In this document: piece after piece, positions 31,072 to 40,873 of the stretch
Position numbering within the stretch: position 1 is the first letter of the stretch
Layout: each line of letters starts with the position of its first letter
Origin: Nitrosomonadales bacterium
GTDB lineage: Bacteria > Pseudomonadota > Gammaproteobacteria > Burkholderiales > Gallionellaceae
Length of the DNA: 64,000 nucleotides
Direction of reading: 5' to 3'
Assembly: GCA_016208015.1 (NCBI GenBank)
Contig: JACQYW010000010.1
Coordinates: 21,560 to 85,559 of the forward strand
Made by a program: the position numbers and the translations under genes
The notes under the pieces: model-generated
Database searches by the model: none
What the model was told of the DNA's origin: nothing
The model's input: only the letters and a program-made list of their open reading frames with translations

Positions 31072-31323
31072 TCAGGCCTTGACTGCACCGGCTTTTTTGA
31101 CCAGACGGCCTACGGTTTCGCTCAGCTGCGCACCGCGCTCTTGCCAATGTGTCACGCGATCCAGCTGGATGCGCAGGCCTTCGGAGCCTTCGGTCGCCAG
31201 CGGATTGTAGAAGCCGATGCGCTCGATGAAGCGACCGTCACGACGGTTGCGGGAATCCGCCACCACCACGTTGTAGAACGGGCGATTCTTCGCGCCGCCA
31301 CGAGAAAGACGAATGACTACCAT
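31072..31323 (-). CDS. rpsP: 30S ribosomal protein bS16
   Basis: Small-subunit ribosomal protein of 83 residues, normal length. [20 protein letters not shown] and [13 protein letters not shown] are diagnostic. First gene of the rpsP-rimM-trmD-rplS operon, whose order matches E. coli and most Proteobacteria. A good promoter lies about 50 nt upstream. Confidence 0.98.
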   Translation of the reverse strand: MVVIRLSRGGAKNRPFYNVVVADSRNRRDGRFIERIGFYNPLATEGSEGLRIQLDRVTHWQERGAQLSETVGRLVKKAGAVKA

Positions 31324-31371
31324 AGTGATTACCCAATAATTTAAGTTTCGGCCAATGCCAAAAGGGCGCGA

Positions 31372-31401
31372 ATTCTACGATACCTTGCCAATCTCTGGCA
31401 A
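31372..31401 (-). promoter_or_regulatory. Promoter of the rpsP operon with overlapping inverted repeat
   Basis: On the minus strand: -35 TTGCCA (31396-31401), 18-nt spacer, -10 TAGAAT (31372-31377), followed by the GC-rich TCGCGCCC discriminator expected of growth-rate-controlled promoters. An 8-bp inverted repeat CCTTGCCA-5nt-TGGCAAGG (about 31383-31403) covers the -35 box and could be an operator or a weak hairpin. Confidence 0.6.
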
Positions 31402-31430
31402 GGACTGTTTTGACAGGAAAATGAGGGGAA

Positions 31431-32243
31431 TTAGCGGTGCAGGACGACTTCCAGCACGAATTGGGAGCCCAGATAGGCCAGGACAAGGAAGCCAAAGCCG
31501 CTCAGGGTCCAGCGCACCGCCGTATGGCCGCGCCAGCCGTAGAAACGGTGGCCCAGTAACAACACCGCAAAAATCACCCAGGAGGCCATTCCAAACAAGA
31601 CCTTGTGGCTGAATTGCAGCGGATGGCCGAAGATCTGCTCGGAGAACAGCATGCCCGAGGCCACGGTAATGGACAGCAGCAAAAAGCCGATAGCGATGAC
31701 GCGGAACAGCAGGGTCTCCATGGTCAGCAACGGTGGCAGATTCTGCAATACTTTGGGTAGTTTGGCGTGGTGCAGGCGTTTTTCGACCAGCGACATCAGC
31801 CCGGCATGCAAAGCGGCAATGGTGAACAGGCTGTAGGCCAGCATCGCCATCAGCACATGGGTATCGAACAGGCCGGATGCGGGCTGCGACAGAATATGGG
31901 CATCGGGGAATATCGCGGGTAGCGCCGTACTGACGGCCGCCAGCGGCAAAACCAGGGTCTGCAGGCTGGAGAGCGGATAAAAGTAGCGCGCCAACCAATA
32001 CACCAGCACCGTCAGCCACAGTATCAGCGACAGCGCGTAAACCAGCCCCAGGTTCAATGCGCCCCATATAAAGAGTGTGTCGTACAGCAACCAGCCGTGC
32101 AGCAACAAGGGCACGATGACGGCAAAGCCCAGTACACCGCGATTCTGCTGTTCGGCATTGCCCGCCGCCTGTGCGCGCCAGAACAGAATAGCCAGAACGG
32201 CATAAAGGACAAACGTGAGCAGATGCAAGGCTTGGTTCGACAT
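31431..32243 (-). CDS. ypjD: Inner membrane protein YpjD (CcsA/CcmC-like)
   Basis: 270 residues, ATG 32243 (MSNQALHLLTF), with about eight TM segments. It belongs to the cytochrome c assembly (CcsA/CcmC-like) fold, with conserved His in the LFDTHVLMAMLAYSLF and FSHKVLFGMASWVIFA helices. The physiological role of YpjD is not settled, and the haem-handling link is by family only. It is divergent from ffh and next to the rpsP operon, the same neighbourhood as in E. coli. Readings beyond 32243 would overlap ffh on the opposite strand. Confidence 0.9.
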   Translation of the reverse strand: MSNQALHLLTFVLYAVLAILFWRAQAAGNAEQQNRGVLGFAVIVPLLLHGWLLYDTLFIWGALNLGLVYALSLILWLTVLVYWLARYFYPLSSLQTLVLPLAAVSTALPAIFPDAHILSQPASGLFDTHVLMAMLAYSLFTIAALHAGLMSLVEKRLHHAKLPKVLQNLPPLLTMETLLFRVIAIGFLLLSITVASGMLFSEQIFGHPLQFSHKVLFGMASWVIFAVLLLGHRFYGWRGHTAVRWTLSGFGFLVLAYLGSQFVLEVVLHR

Positions 32244-32337
32244 GGGGAGTGCAGATGTTTTAGACTGTGCGGATTCTACAGGAAGCGCCGCCAAAGTGTC
32301 TGTAGCGGCGCCCACCAAAAACATCAGGGTATAAACC

Positions 32338-33690
32338 ATGTTGGACAACCTCACACAACGCTTCACCGGCATCGTCAAGAACCTGCGCGGCCAAGCTCGG
32401 CTCACCGAGAGCAACATCCAGGACGCCCTGCGCGAAGTGCGACTCGCCCTGCTGGAAGCCGACGTCGCGCTACCGGTGGTCAAGGAATTCATCGCCAAGG
32501 TGAAGGAAGCCGCGCTGGGACAGGAAGTCATCGGCAACCTGCAACCGGGACAAGCGCTGATCGGCGTGGTGAACCGCGAGCTGACCAAACTGATGGGCGA
32601 GCACAACGATGCGCTCAACCTCGCCGCCGTGCCGCCTGCGGTGATCCTGATGGCCGGTCTACAGGGCGCGGGCAAGACCACCAGCAGCGGCAAGCTGGCT
32701 AAACTGCTGCGCGAGCAGGACAAGAAGAAGGTGTTGCTGGTGAGCTGCGACGTGTATCGCCCCGCGGCTATCGAGCAATTGCGCACGCTGGCGCAGCAGC
32801 TCGACATCGACTTCTTCCCCTCCGACATCAGCCAGAAACCGCTGGACATCGCCCTCGCCGCGCTCGACTGGGCGCGCAAGCACCACCATGAAGTGCTGAT
32901 CGTCGACACCGCCGGCCGCCTCGCCGTGGATGAAGCGATGATGGCGGAGATCAAGGACCTGCATGCCGCGGTGAAACCCATCGAGACCCTGTTCGTGGTC
33001 GACGCGATGACCGGTCAGGACGCAGTGAACACCGCCAAGGCTTTCGGCGATGCACTGCCGCTCACCGGCATCATCCTCACCAAACTGGACGGCGATGCGC
33101 GCGGCGGTGCTGCACTCTCCGTACGACAGATCACCGGCAAACCGATCAAGTTCGTCGGCGTCAGCGAAAAACCCAACGGCCTCGAAGCCTTCCACCCCGA
33201 GCGCATGGCACAGCGCATCCTAGGAATGGGCGACGTGCTGTCGCTGCTGGAAGACGCACAGCGCAACGTGGATATGGGCGAGGCCCAAAAGCTGGCGAAA
33301 AAGATGCAGACCGGCAAGGGCTTCGACCTCAACGACTTCAAGATGCAGATCGTGCAGATGAAAAAGATGGGCGGCATGTCCGCGCTGATGGACAAACTGC
33401 CCGCGCAACTTTCACAGGCGGCAGCAGGCGCAAAGATCGACGAACGCCAGATCAACCGCACCGAAGGCATCATCAACTCGATGACGCCTTACGAACGCTC
33501 CCACCCCGAACTCATCAAGGCCTCGCGCAAGCGCCGCATCGCGGCAGGTGCCGGCGTGCAGGTCATGCACGTCAACCAGCTGCTGAACCAGTTCGAACAA
33601 TCGCAGAAGATGATGAAGATGATCAGCGGCAAGGGCGGCATGGCAAAGATGATGCGCGGCATGGCCGGCAAGTTGCCGGGGATGCGTTAA
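32338..33690 (+). CDS. ffh: Signal recognition particle protein Ffh
   Basis: GTPase that with 4.5S RNA targets nascent membrane proteins to FtsY. 450 residues: N domain (about 1-85), G domain with GLQGAGKTTSSGKLA (P-loop), DTAGRLAVDE, TKLDGDARGGAALS, and a Met-rich M domain (about 300-450: MKKMGGMSALMDKLP, MTPYERSHPELI, QKMMKMISGKGG). The Met-rich end binds signal peptides and RNA. Divergent from ypjD with a 94-bp shared upstream region. Confidence 0.98.
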   Translation: MLDNLTQRFTGIVKNLRGQARLTESNIQDALREVRLALLEADVALPVVKEFIAKVKEAALGQEVIGNLQPGQALIGVVNRELTKLMGEHNDALNLAAVPPAVILMAGLQGAGKTTSSGKLAKLLREQDKKKVLLVSCDVYRPAAIEQLRTLAQQLDIDFFPSDISQKPLDIALAALDWARKHHHEVLIVDTAGRLAVDEAMMAEIKDLHAAVKPIETLFVVDAMTGQDAVNTAKAFGDALPLTGIILTKLDGDARGGAALSVRQITGKPIKFVGVSEKPNGLEAFHPERMAQRILGMGDVLSLLEDAQRNVDMGEAQKLAKKMQTGKGFDLNDFKMQIVQMKKMGGMSALMDKLPAQLSQAAAGAKIDERQINRTEGIINSMTPYERSHPELIKASRKRRIAAGAGVQVMHVNQLLNQFEQSQKMMKMISGKGGMAKMMRGMAGKLPGMR

Positions 33691-33716
33691 TCCTCTATTC
33701 ATATAGAACTGAAAAC

Positions 33717-34421
33717 ATGACACTCAAAGCTATCATTTTCGACGTGGACGGCACGCTGGCCGACACCGAGGACGCACACCGCATCGCATTCAACCAGGCT
33801 TTTGCCGAGAACGGTCTGGATTGGAATTGGGATGTGGCCTTGTACGACAAGCTGCTCAAGGTGACCGGAGGTAAGGAGCGCATCAAATACTATGTACAGG
33901 ATTGGTTGCCCGATTTCAGGAAGCCCGATGATTACGAAGGTTTCGTGAAGCATCTGCACGTCGTGAAGACCGGCCACTACACAGCCATGTTGCGCGACGG
34001 CAAGATCCCGTTGCGTCCCGGCATAAGGCAACTCATCAACGATGCGCGCCAAGCCGGTCTCAGGCTCGCCATCGCGACCACCACATCGCCGGAGAACGTT
34101 TCCGCTTTGCTGGAAGTCGGCCTTGGCAAAGATTGGGCGAGCAAATTTGCGACTAACGGCTGCGGCGATATCGTGCCGCAGAAGAAACCCGCGCCGGACA
34201 TCTACAACTGGGTACTGAATGAACTCAAGCTCGCGCCGCAGGATTGCATCGCGCTGGAAGACTCCAACAACGGTCTGCGTTCCTCCCTGGCGGCAGGCAT
34301 CAAGACTTACATCACGACCAACCCGTACACCTGCAAGCAGGACTTCACCGGGGCAACGGCGGTGTTTGAAGATTTGAGTGACCTGCCCCGCTTCTACAGT
34401 CTGATCGGGCTTCGCGCTTAA
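33717..34421 (+). CDS. HAD-family phosphatase (CbbY-like)
   Basis: 234-residue HAD hydrolase, subfamily IA. Motif I IIFDVDGTLADTEDAH with both Asp, a helical cap (about 20-95), motif II IATTTSPENV, motif III Lys in PQKKPAPDIY, and motif IV IALEDSNNGLRSS. The sequence is closest in style to the CbbY/Gph group that acts on sugar phosphates such as xylulose-1,5-bisphosphate or phosphoglycolate. The substrate cannot be read from sequence. It follows ffh by 26 nt. Confidence 0.88.
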   Translation: MTLKAIIFDVDGTLADTEDAHRIAFNQAFAENGLDWNWDVALYDKLLKVTGGKERIKYYVQDWLPDFRKPDDYEGFVKHLHVVKTGHYTAMLRDGKIPLRPGIRQLINDARQAGLRLAIATTTSPENVSALLEVGLGKDWASKFATNGCGDIVPQKKPAPDIYNWVLNELKLAPQDCIALEDSNNGLRSSLAAGIKTYITTNPYTCKQDFTGATAVFEDLSDLPRFYSLIGLRA

Positions 34422-34452
34422 GCAACAAGGCCGGTTTCCTGCTAATCTTGCG

Positions 34453-34467
34453 GACAATTCAATTGTC
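34453..34467. promoter_or_regulatory. Perfect 15-nt palindrome before ilvA
   Basis: GACAATT-C-AATTGTC lies 11 nt upstream of the ilvA start codon. It could be an operator or a small hairpin in the leader. No regulator can be named from sequence. Confidence 0.3.
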
Positions 34468-34478
34468 TGTGAAACAAC

Positions 34479-35993
34479 ATGCAAAGCTACTTAAAGAGAA
34501 TCCTCACCGCCCGCGTCTATGACGTGGCGGTCGAAACACCGCTGGAACTCGCTCCCAATCTGTCGGCGCGCATCGGCAACAGCATCCTGTTCAAGCGCGA
34601 AGACATGCAGCCGGTGTTCTCGTTCAAGCTGCGCGGCGCATACAACAAGATGGCGCAGCTCAGCCCCGAGCAATTGAAACGCGGCGTGATCGCAGCCTCG
34701 GCGGGCAACCATGCCCAGGGCGTGGCGCTCAGCGCGCACCGTCTCGGCTGCAAGGCGACCATCGTGATGCCGACCACCACTCCTCAAGTGAAGATCGAGG
34801 CGGTCAGGCATTTCGGCCAACGCTCGGTGGAGATCGTGCTGCACGGCGACAGTTACAGCGATGCCTACACCCACGCACTGGCGCTGGAAAAAGAGAATCA
34901 AATGACTTTCGTGCATCCGTTCGACGATCCCGATGTGATCGCCGGACAAGGCACCATCGCGATGGAGATCCTGCGCCAGCGCCAGGCTCCCATCCACGCC
35001 ATCTTCTGTGCCATCGGCGGCGGCGGCCTGATTGCGGGTGTGGCGGCCTACGTCAAGCAGGTGCGGCCCGACATCAGGGTGATCGGCGTGCAGACCACCG
35101 ACTCGGACGCGATGGCGCGCTCGCTCAAGGCGAAGAAGCGCGTCACGCTCAACGACGTCGGCCTGTTCTCGGACGGCACGGCGGTGAAACTCGCGGGCGA
35201 GGAGACCTTCCGCGTGTGCAAGCAATACGTGGACGAGGTGGTGCTGGTGGATACCGACGCCGTGTGCGCCGCGATCAAGGACGTGTTCCAGGACACGCGC
35301 TCCATCCTTGAACCGGCTGGCGCGCTGGCCGTCGCGGGTGCCAAGCTCTATGCCAAACGCGAACAGCTCAAGGGGGAGACGCTGGTAACGGTGTGCAGCG
35401 GCGCCAACATGAACTTCGACCGCCTGCGCTTCGTGGCCGAACGTTCCGAGATCGGCGAAAAGCGCGAAGCCCTGCTCGCCGTCACCATCCCGGAGACCCC
35501 CGGCAGCTTCCGCAGATTCTGCTCACTGCTCGGCAAGCGCAACATCACCGAGTTCAACTACCGTTACGCCGACCCGACTGCTGCGCAGGTGTTCGTCGGC
35601 ATCCAGGTCAAAGACCAGTCGGAAACCGTCGATCTGGTGGACAAACTGCAGCGCGGCAAACTGCCAACGCTGGACCTGAGCGACAACGAGATGGCCAAGC
35701 TGCACCTGCGCCATCTGGTTGGCGGTCATGCAGCAGCCAAGGACGAGATCCTGTTTCGCTTCGAGTTCCCCGAACGTCCCGGCGCGCTGATGAACTTCCT
35801 CAACAGCATGGACCACAGCTGGAACATCTCGCTGTTCCACTACCGCAACCACGGCGCGGACTACGGTCGCGTGCTGGTCGGCATGCAGGTACCGCGCACC
35901 GACAAGAAAGCACTCAAGACCTTCCTCGACACCCTCGGCTATCCATACTGGGACGAGAGCGACAATCCGGCCTACCGGCTGTTCCTGGGGTAA
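34479..35993 (+). CDS. ilvA: Threonine ammonia-lyase, biosynthetic
   Basis: PLP enzyme that deaminates threonine to 2-oxobutanoate, first step of isoleucine synthesis. 504 residues. PLP Lys in the FSFKLRGAYNKM segment (about residue 50), AASAGNHAQGVALSA, and the glycine loop AIGGGGLIAG. Two C-terminal ACT-like regulatory domains (about 325-400 and 420-500: TIPETPGSFRRF, FEFPERPGALMNF) show the isoleucine-feedback-regulated biosynthetic form rather than the catabolic TdcB. Confidence 0.96.
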   Translation: MQSYLKRILTARVYDVAVETPLELAPNLSARIGNSILFKREDMQPVFSFKLRGAYNKMAQLSPEQLKRGVIAASAGNHAQGVALSAHRLGCKATIVMPTTTPQVKIEAVRHFGQRSVEIVLHGDSYSDAYTHALALEKENQMTFVHPFDDPDVIAGQGTIAMEILRQRQAPIHAIFCAIGGGGLIAGVAAYVKQVRPDIRVIGVQTTDSDAMARSLKAKKRVTLNDVGLFSDGTAVKLAGEETFRVCKQYVDEVVLVDTDAVCAAIKDVFQDTRSILEPAGALAVAGAKLYAKREQLKGETLVTVCSGANMNFDRLRFVAERSEIGEKREALLAVTIPETPGSFRRFCSLLGKRNITEFNYRYADPTAAQVFVGIQVKDQSETVDLVDKLQRGKLPTLDLSDNEMAKLHLRHLVGGHAAAKDEILFRFEFPERPGALMNFLNSMDHSWNISLFHYRNHGADYGRVLVGMQVPRTDKKALKTFLDTLGYPYWDESDNPAYRLFLG

Positions 35994-35999
35994 AGTCCG

Positions 36000-36305
36000 G
36001 TGAGCACGGACTCCTTCCGTGATTTCGTACTGGAGCAACTGGCCGGGCTGGCCGGTTTGCGCTGCAAGCGTATGTTCGGCGGCTACGGCCTCTATTCCGG
36101 CGAGTCATTTTTCGGCATCGTGTTCGACGGTCGGCTCTATTTCAAGACATTTCCGGACACTTTGGCTGATTTTCTGGCTTGTGACAGCCCTGTTTTCACC
36201 CCTTCGGAAAAACAAGTTTTGAAGAATTACCGCGAAGTTCCCGTAGACATCCTTGAAGATGACGACAAATTAATCGCATGGGCGCGAAAGGCGGCGCGGC
36301 AATGA
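36000..36305 (+). CDS. TfoX N-terminal domain protein
   Basis: 101-residue protein consisting only of the TfoX N-terminal domain (RCKRMFGGYGLYSGESFFGIVFDGRLYFK split over about residues 22-50). Full TfoX/Sxy proteins control competence with CRP, but single-domain versions have no proven role. The start is GTG at 36000, 6 nt after the ilvA stop. Its TGA overlaps the ATG of the next gene (ATGA), so it is translationally coupled to the folate gene. Confidence 0.85.
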   Translation: MSTDSFRDFVLEQLAGLAGLRCKRMFGGYGLYSGESFFGIVFDGRLYFKTFPDTLADFLACDSPVFTPSEKQVLKNYREVPVDILEDDDKLIAWARKAARQ

Positions 36306-36889
36306 ACATCCAAGCTAGGAAGCAGGCACTCAGGCAAAGTATAATCGCCGCCCGCGAAAAGCTGGCGGTACCCGAGAATCTGCGCCTGAGCCGCGCCGTT
36401 ATTGGGGCCGTCTGCGATCTGCCCGGCTATAAGCAAGCACAGACAGTGCTGGGTTACCTGAATTTCGGGGCGGAATTGACGGCAGAGTTGTGGGTTGTCC
36501 AAGCCCTGGCCGACGGCAAGCGGGTATTGCTGCCGCGCGTGAACCGGGCAAGCAAGCATCTGGACTTATATAAGGTGCAGGACCTGCGGCACGATGTAGC
36601 GCCCGGATCATGGGGCATCCGCGAGCCGGTCGCGGAACGCTGCGTAAAAGAAGAAGCGCTGGGAACGGTGGATCTCATCTTGTTACCCGGCGTAGCGTTC
36701 ACCCGCGAGGGTGGGCGTCTGGGATACGGCGGCGGTTTTTACGACAAGCTGTTGGCACGCATGCCGCACCGACCGATGCTGGTCGCCGGGGCGTTCGCGC
36801 TGCAAGTGGTGCAAGAGATTCCGTTGGAAAGTACCGACCATAAAGTGGAATGGCTGGTGACGGAGAATGAAACGATACATTGCAACTGA
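36302..36889 (+). CDS. 5-formyltetrahydrofolate cyclo-ligase
   Basis: ATP-dependent enzyme (YgfA/Fau family) converting 5-formyl-THF to 5,10-methenyl-THF. 195 residues from ATG 36302. Motifs: a Lys/Arg-rich N-terminus (MNIQARKQALRQSI), the mid segment SWGIREP, LILLPGVAFTREGGRLGYGGG (in two parts) with the family signature GGRLGYGGGFYDKLL. Coupled to the TfoX-domain gene. In E. coli ygfA lies downstream of 6S RNA; I saw no clear 6S RNA here. Confidence 0.93.
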   Translation: MNIQARKQALRQSIIAAREKLAVPENLRLSRAVIGAVCDLPGYKQAQTVLGYLNFGAELTAELWVVQALADGKRVLLPRVNRASKHLDLYKVQDLRHDVAPGSWGIREPVAERCVKEEALGTVDLILLPGVAFTREGGRLGYGGGFYDKLLARMPHRPMLVAGAFALQVVQEIPLESTDHKVEWLVTENETIHCN

Positions 36890-36904
36890 GGGAGAGAGTA
36901 AGCG

Positions 36905-39577
36905 ATGGCGACACAGCAACCTGATCACGATCCGCAAGAAACCCAGGAGTGGCTGGACGCCCTCCAATCCGTACTGGAAAAGGAAGGCGCATCGCGCGCT
37001 CACTTCCTGCTGGATCAGCTGATCCACCATGCGCGCATGGCCGGCGACGACATGCCGATCAGTGCGACCACACCTTACCTCAACACCATCCCGCTCGAAA
37101 AAGAAGTGCGTTCGTCGGGCAACAAGGAACTGGAGCACCGCATCCGCGCGTTGATGCGCTGGAACGCGATGGCGATCGTGATGAACGCCAACAAGGAATC
37201 GTCCGAGCTGGGCGGCCACATCGCCAGCTTCGCCTCGGCTGCCACTTTATATGATGTTGCGTTCAATCATTTCTTCCACGGCAAGACCGACGATCACGGC
37301 GGCGACCTGGTGTATTTCCAGGGTCACTCCTCGCCCGGCATCTATGCGCGCGCCTTCCTCGAAGGCCGCATCAGCGAAGACCAGTTGCGCAAGTTCCGCC
37401 AGGAAGTGGACGGCGACGGCCTGTCCTCCTATCCGCACCCCTGGTTGATGCCCGATTTCTGGCAGTTCCCCACGGTGTCCATGGGCCTCGGCCCGCTGAT
37501 GGCGATCTATCAGGCGCGCTTCATGCGTTACCTGCAACACCGTGAACTCGCCAAAACCAACGGCCGCAAAGTGTGGGCATTCCTCGGCGACGGCGAGACA
37601 GATGAACCGGAATCGCTGGGCGCGATCTCCATGGCGGGACGCGAGAAACTCGACAACCTGATCTTCGTGATCAACTGCAACCTGCAACGCCTCGACGGCC
37701 CGGTTCGCGGCAACGGCAAGATCATCCAGGAACTGGAAGGCGTGTTCCGCGGCGCCGGCTGGAACGTCATCAAGGTCATCTGGGGCGGCCGCTGGGACCG
37801 TCTGCTGGCCAAGGACAAGAGCGGCCTGTTGCTTAAACGCATGGAAGAAGTGGTCGACGGCGAATACCAGACCTACAAGGCGCGCGATGGCGCTTATGTG
37901 CGCAAGGAATTCTTCGGCAAATATCCGGAGCTGCTGGAACTGGTCGCCGACATGTCGGACGACGAGATCTGGCACCTGAACCGCGGCGGCCACGACCCGC
38001 TCAAGGTGTTCGCGGCCTATACCGCAGCCAACCAGCACAAGGGCAAACCGACCGTGATCCTCGCCAAGACGGTGAAGGGCTACGGCATGGGCGCCTCCGG
38101 CGAAGCGCAGAACCCGACGCACCAGCAGAAGAAGATGGACGAAGAGTCGCTGCGCAAGTTCCGCGACCGCTTCAACATCCCGGTCACGGACGACCAGCTC
38201 TCCAAGCTGCCGTTCATCCGCCCGGCCGAGGACAGCCAGGAAGCCAAGTATCTGCGCGAACGAGGCGCAGCCATGGGCACCATCCCGGCACGCAAACCGG
38301 TCACCGACAAGCTCGTCATCCCCGACCTTTCCGCCTTCGACGCCCTGTTGAAAGACAGCGAGGGCCGCGAGTTTTCCACCACCATGGCGTTCGTGCGTCT
38401 GCTCGGCGTGCTGGTGAAGGACAAGCACATCGGCAAGCAGATCGTGCCCATCGTGCCAGACGAATCGCGCACCTTCGGTATGGAAGGCATGTTCCGCCAG
38501 CTCGGTATCTTCTCGCAAGTGGGACAGTTGTACACACCGCAGGACGCCGACCAGCTCATGTTCTACAAGGAGTCCGAGTCCGGACAGATCCTGCAGGAAG
38601 GCATCAACGAAGCGGGTGGCATGGCCGACTGGATCGCCGCGGCGACTTCCTACGCCAACCACGGCGTGGCGATGATCCCGTTCTACATCTACTACTCGAT
38701 GTTCGGCTTCCAGCGCATCGGCGACATGGCCTGGGCGGCGGGCGACTTGCGCGCGCGCGGCTTCCTCATCGGCGGCACCGCCGGTCGCACCACCCTGAAC
38801 GGCGAGGGCCTGCAGCACCAGGACGGCCATAGCCACCTGATGGCCGCGACCATCCCCAACTGCGTGTCTTACGATCCGGCTTTCGCCTATGAACTGGCGG
38901 TGATCGTGCAGGACGGCATGCGCCGCATGCACCAGGAGCAGGAAGACGTGTTCTATTACCTCACAGTGATGAACGAGAACTACGCCCATCCCGCCATGCC
39001 GAAGGGCGCGGAAGCAGGCATCATCAAGGGCATGTACAAGTTCAGCGCAGGCAAGCCTGTCCAGAGCAAAGTCGACGTGGCCAAAGCCAGGGTACAGTTG
39101 CTGGGCAGCGGCACCATCCTGCGCGAAGTGATCGCCGCCGGCGAATTGCTGGAGAAGGATTTCGGCATCGCGGCCGATGTGTGGAGCGTGACCAGTTTCA
39201 ACGAGCTGCGCCGCGAGGGCATCGATTGCGAACGCTGGAACACGCTGCATCCGGAAGCCAAGGCGCGCGTGAGCTACGTTGAACAGACGCTCGATGCGAA
39301 GATCCCGGTGATCGCCGCGACCGACTACATCCGCTCTTATGCCGACCAGATCCGCCCCTTCGTCAAGGCGCAGTACAAGACGCTGGGTACGGACGGTTTC
39401 GGCCGCTCGGACACGCGCAAGAAATTGCGCCACTTCTTCGAGGTGGACCGTTTCCACGTCGCCGTCGCCGCATTGAAGGCGCTGGCCGACGAGGGCACCA
39501 TCCCGGCGGGCATCGTTACCAAGGCGATCAAGCTGTACAAGATCAACCCCGACAAACCGAACCCAGTGACGGTTTAA
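36905..39577 (+). CDS. aceE: Pyruvate dehydrogenase E1 component
   Basis: Homodimeric-type ThDP-dependent E1 that decarboxylates pyruvate and acetylates the lipoyl groups of AceF. 890 residues, normal length. The ThDP-binding motif is in FLGDGETDEPESLG and FVINCNLQRLDGPVRGNG. Conserved GHSSPGIYARAFLEGR and the C-terminal ATDYIRSYADQIRPFV are present. The ribosome-binding site GGGAGAG precedes ATG 36905. It forms an operon with aceF, 15 nt downstream. Confidence 0.98.
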   Translation: MATQQPDHDPQETQEWLDALQSVLEKEGASRAHFLLDQLIHHARMAGDDMPISATTPYLNTIPLEKEVRSSGNKELEHRIRALMRWNAMAIVMNANKESSELGGHIASFASAATLYDVAFNHFFHGKTDDHGGDLVYFQGHSSPGIYARAFLEGRISEDQLRKFRQEVDGDGLSSYPHPWLMPDFWQFPTVSMGLGPLMAIYQARFMRYLQHRELAKTNGRKVWAFLGDGETDEPESLGAISMAGREKLDNLIFVINCNLQRLDGPVRGNGKIIQELEGVFRGAGWNVIKVIWGGRWDRLLAKDKSGLLLKRMEEVVDGEYQTYKARDGAYVRKEFFGKYPELLELVADMSDDEIWHLNRGGHDPLKVFAAYTAANQHKGKPTVILAKTVKGYGMGASGEAQNPTHQQKKMDEESLRKFRDRFNIPVTDDQLSKLPFIRPAEDSQEAKYLRERGAAMGTIPARKPVTDKLVIPDLSAFDALLKDSEGREFSTTMAFVRLLGVLVKDKHIGKQIVPIVPDESRTFGMEGMFRQLGIFSQVGQLYTPQDADQLMFYKESESGQILQEGINEAGGMADWIAAATSYANHGVAMIPFYIYYSMFGFQRIGDMAWAAGDLRARGFLIGGTAGRTTLNGEGLQHQDGHSHLMAATIPNCVSYDPAFAYELAVIVQDGMRRMHQEQEDVFYYLTVMNENYAHPAMPKGAEAGIIKGMYKFSAGKPVQSKVDVAKARVQLLGSGTILREVIAAGELLEKDFGIAADVWSVTSFNELRREGIDCERWNTLHPEAKARVSYVEQTLDAKIPVIAATDYIRSYADQIRPFVKAQYKTLGTDGFGRSDTRKKLRHFFEVDRFHVAVAALKALADEGTIPAGIVTKAIKLYKINPDKPNPVTV

Positions 39578-39592
39578 GCCGAGGAGACCAGC

Positions 39593-40870
39593 GTGGCAGA
39601 AATCAAAAATGTAGTGGTGCCGGATATCGGCAATTTCAAGGATGTGGCCGTCATCGAAGTCGCGGTGAAGGCGGGTGACAAAGTGTCTGCCGAGCAGGCG
39701 CTTATCTCGCTGGAGACCGACAAGGCGACCATCGATGTCCCCGCGCCGTTCGCAGGTGTCGTCAAGGAAGTAAAGGTCAAGGTCGGCGACAAGGTATCGG
39801 AAGGCGTTCTGATCGTGACGATCGAAGCCACCGCCGGCGCTGCCGCCGCACCGGCAGCGTCCAGCGCGCCAGCCAGTGTGGCGGCTGCTCCCGCACCAGT
39901 CCCCAAACCTGCGGTTGTCGCGGCACCCGTTGCCGCAGCGCCGACCGCGCCCGTTTCTTCCGGCGCAAGCGCGCACGCCAGCCCGTCCATCCGCCGCTTC
40001 GCCCGCGAGCTGGGCGTGAATCTGGCGCAAGTCGGCGGCAGCGGCGAGAAAGGCCGCGTCACCAAGGACGACGTGCAGAACTTCGTCAAACGATCACTGG
40101 CCGGTGGCGGCACAAGCACCGGCGGCACGCTGCCCGGTCTGCTGCCATGGCCGGATGTGGATTTTGCCAAGTTCGGCGCCATCGAAGCCAAGCCGCTGTC
40201 GCGCATCAAGAAGATCTCCGGCGCCAACCTGCACCGCAACTGGGTGATGATCCCGCATGTCACGCAGTTCGAGGAGGCCGACATCAGCGAGATGGAAGCT
40301 TTCCGCAAAGAGCTGGGTGCGGAGTATGCCAAGCAGAACATCAAGATCACCCCGCTGGCCTTCATGCTCAAGGCATGCGCGATCACGCTCAAGCATTTCC
40401 CGGATTTCAACGCCTCGCTCGACGCCAGCGGCGAGAACCTGATCCTGAAGAAATACATCCATATCGGCGTCGCCGTGGACACGCCGGACGGGCTGATGGT
40501 GCCGGTGATACGCGATGTGGACCAGAAGGGCATCGTGCAATTGGCCAAGGAACTGGGTGAGGTCAGCGCCAAGGCGCGCGACAAGAAGATCACCGCAGCC
40601 GACATGCAGGGCGGCTGTTTCACCATCTCCAGCCTGGGCGGCATCGGCGGTACGGCGTTCACTCCCATCATCAACGCGCCGGAAGTCGCCATCCTCGGCG
40701 TGTCGCGCTCCAGCATGAAACCGGTGTGGAAAGACGGCGAGTTCGTACCGCGCCTGATGCTGCCGCTGTCGCTGTCCTACGACCACCGCGTGGTCGACGG
40801 CGCGGCCGGCGCGCGTTTCACCACCTACCTCGCGCATGTGCTGTCCGACATGCGCAGACTGGCGCTGTAA
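39593..40870 (+). CDS. aceF: Pyruvate dehydrogenase E2 (dihydrolipoyl acetyltransferase)
   Basis: Core of the PDH complex that transfers the acetyl group to CoA. 425 residues, GTG start at 39593 with GAGGAG upstream. One lipoyl domain (about 1-78, lipoyl Lys in ETDKATID), an Ala/Pro linker (about 80-125), a peripheral subunit-binding domain (about 128-165, [13 protein letters not shown]), and the catalytic domain (about 195-425) ending with [16 protein letters not shown]. coli AceF has three lipoyl domains, whereas one is seen here. No lpd (E3) gene follows. Confidence 0.96.
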   Translation: MAEIKNVVVPDIGNFKDVAVIEVAVKAGDKVSAEQALISLETDKATIDVPAPFAGVVKEVKVKVGDKVSEGVLIVTIEATAGAAAAPAASSAPASVAAAPAPVPKPAVVAAPVAAAPTAPVSSGASAHASPSIRRFARELGVNLAQVGGSGEKGRVTKDDVQNFVKRSLAGGGTSTGGTLPGLLPWPDVDFAKFGAIEAKPLSRIKKISGANLHRNWVMIPHVTQFEEADISEMEAFRKELGAEYAKQNIKITPLAFMLKACAITLKHFPDFNASLDASGENLILKKYIHIGVAVDTPDGLMVPVIRDVDQKGIVQLAKELGEVSAKARDKKITAADMQGGCFTISSLGGIGGTAFTPIINAPEVAILGVSRSSMKPVWKDGEFVPRLMLPLSLSYDHRVVDGAAGARFTTYLAHVLSDMRRLAL

Positions 40871-40873
40871 ACA

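Noticed and set aside
37247..40030. 927-codon open frame antisense to aceE and the start of aceF
   Set aside because: It mirrors the third-codon bias of GC-rich aceE; the protein is His/Arg/Gly-rich without any family motif. Long antisense frames recur over most genes in the window.
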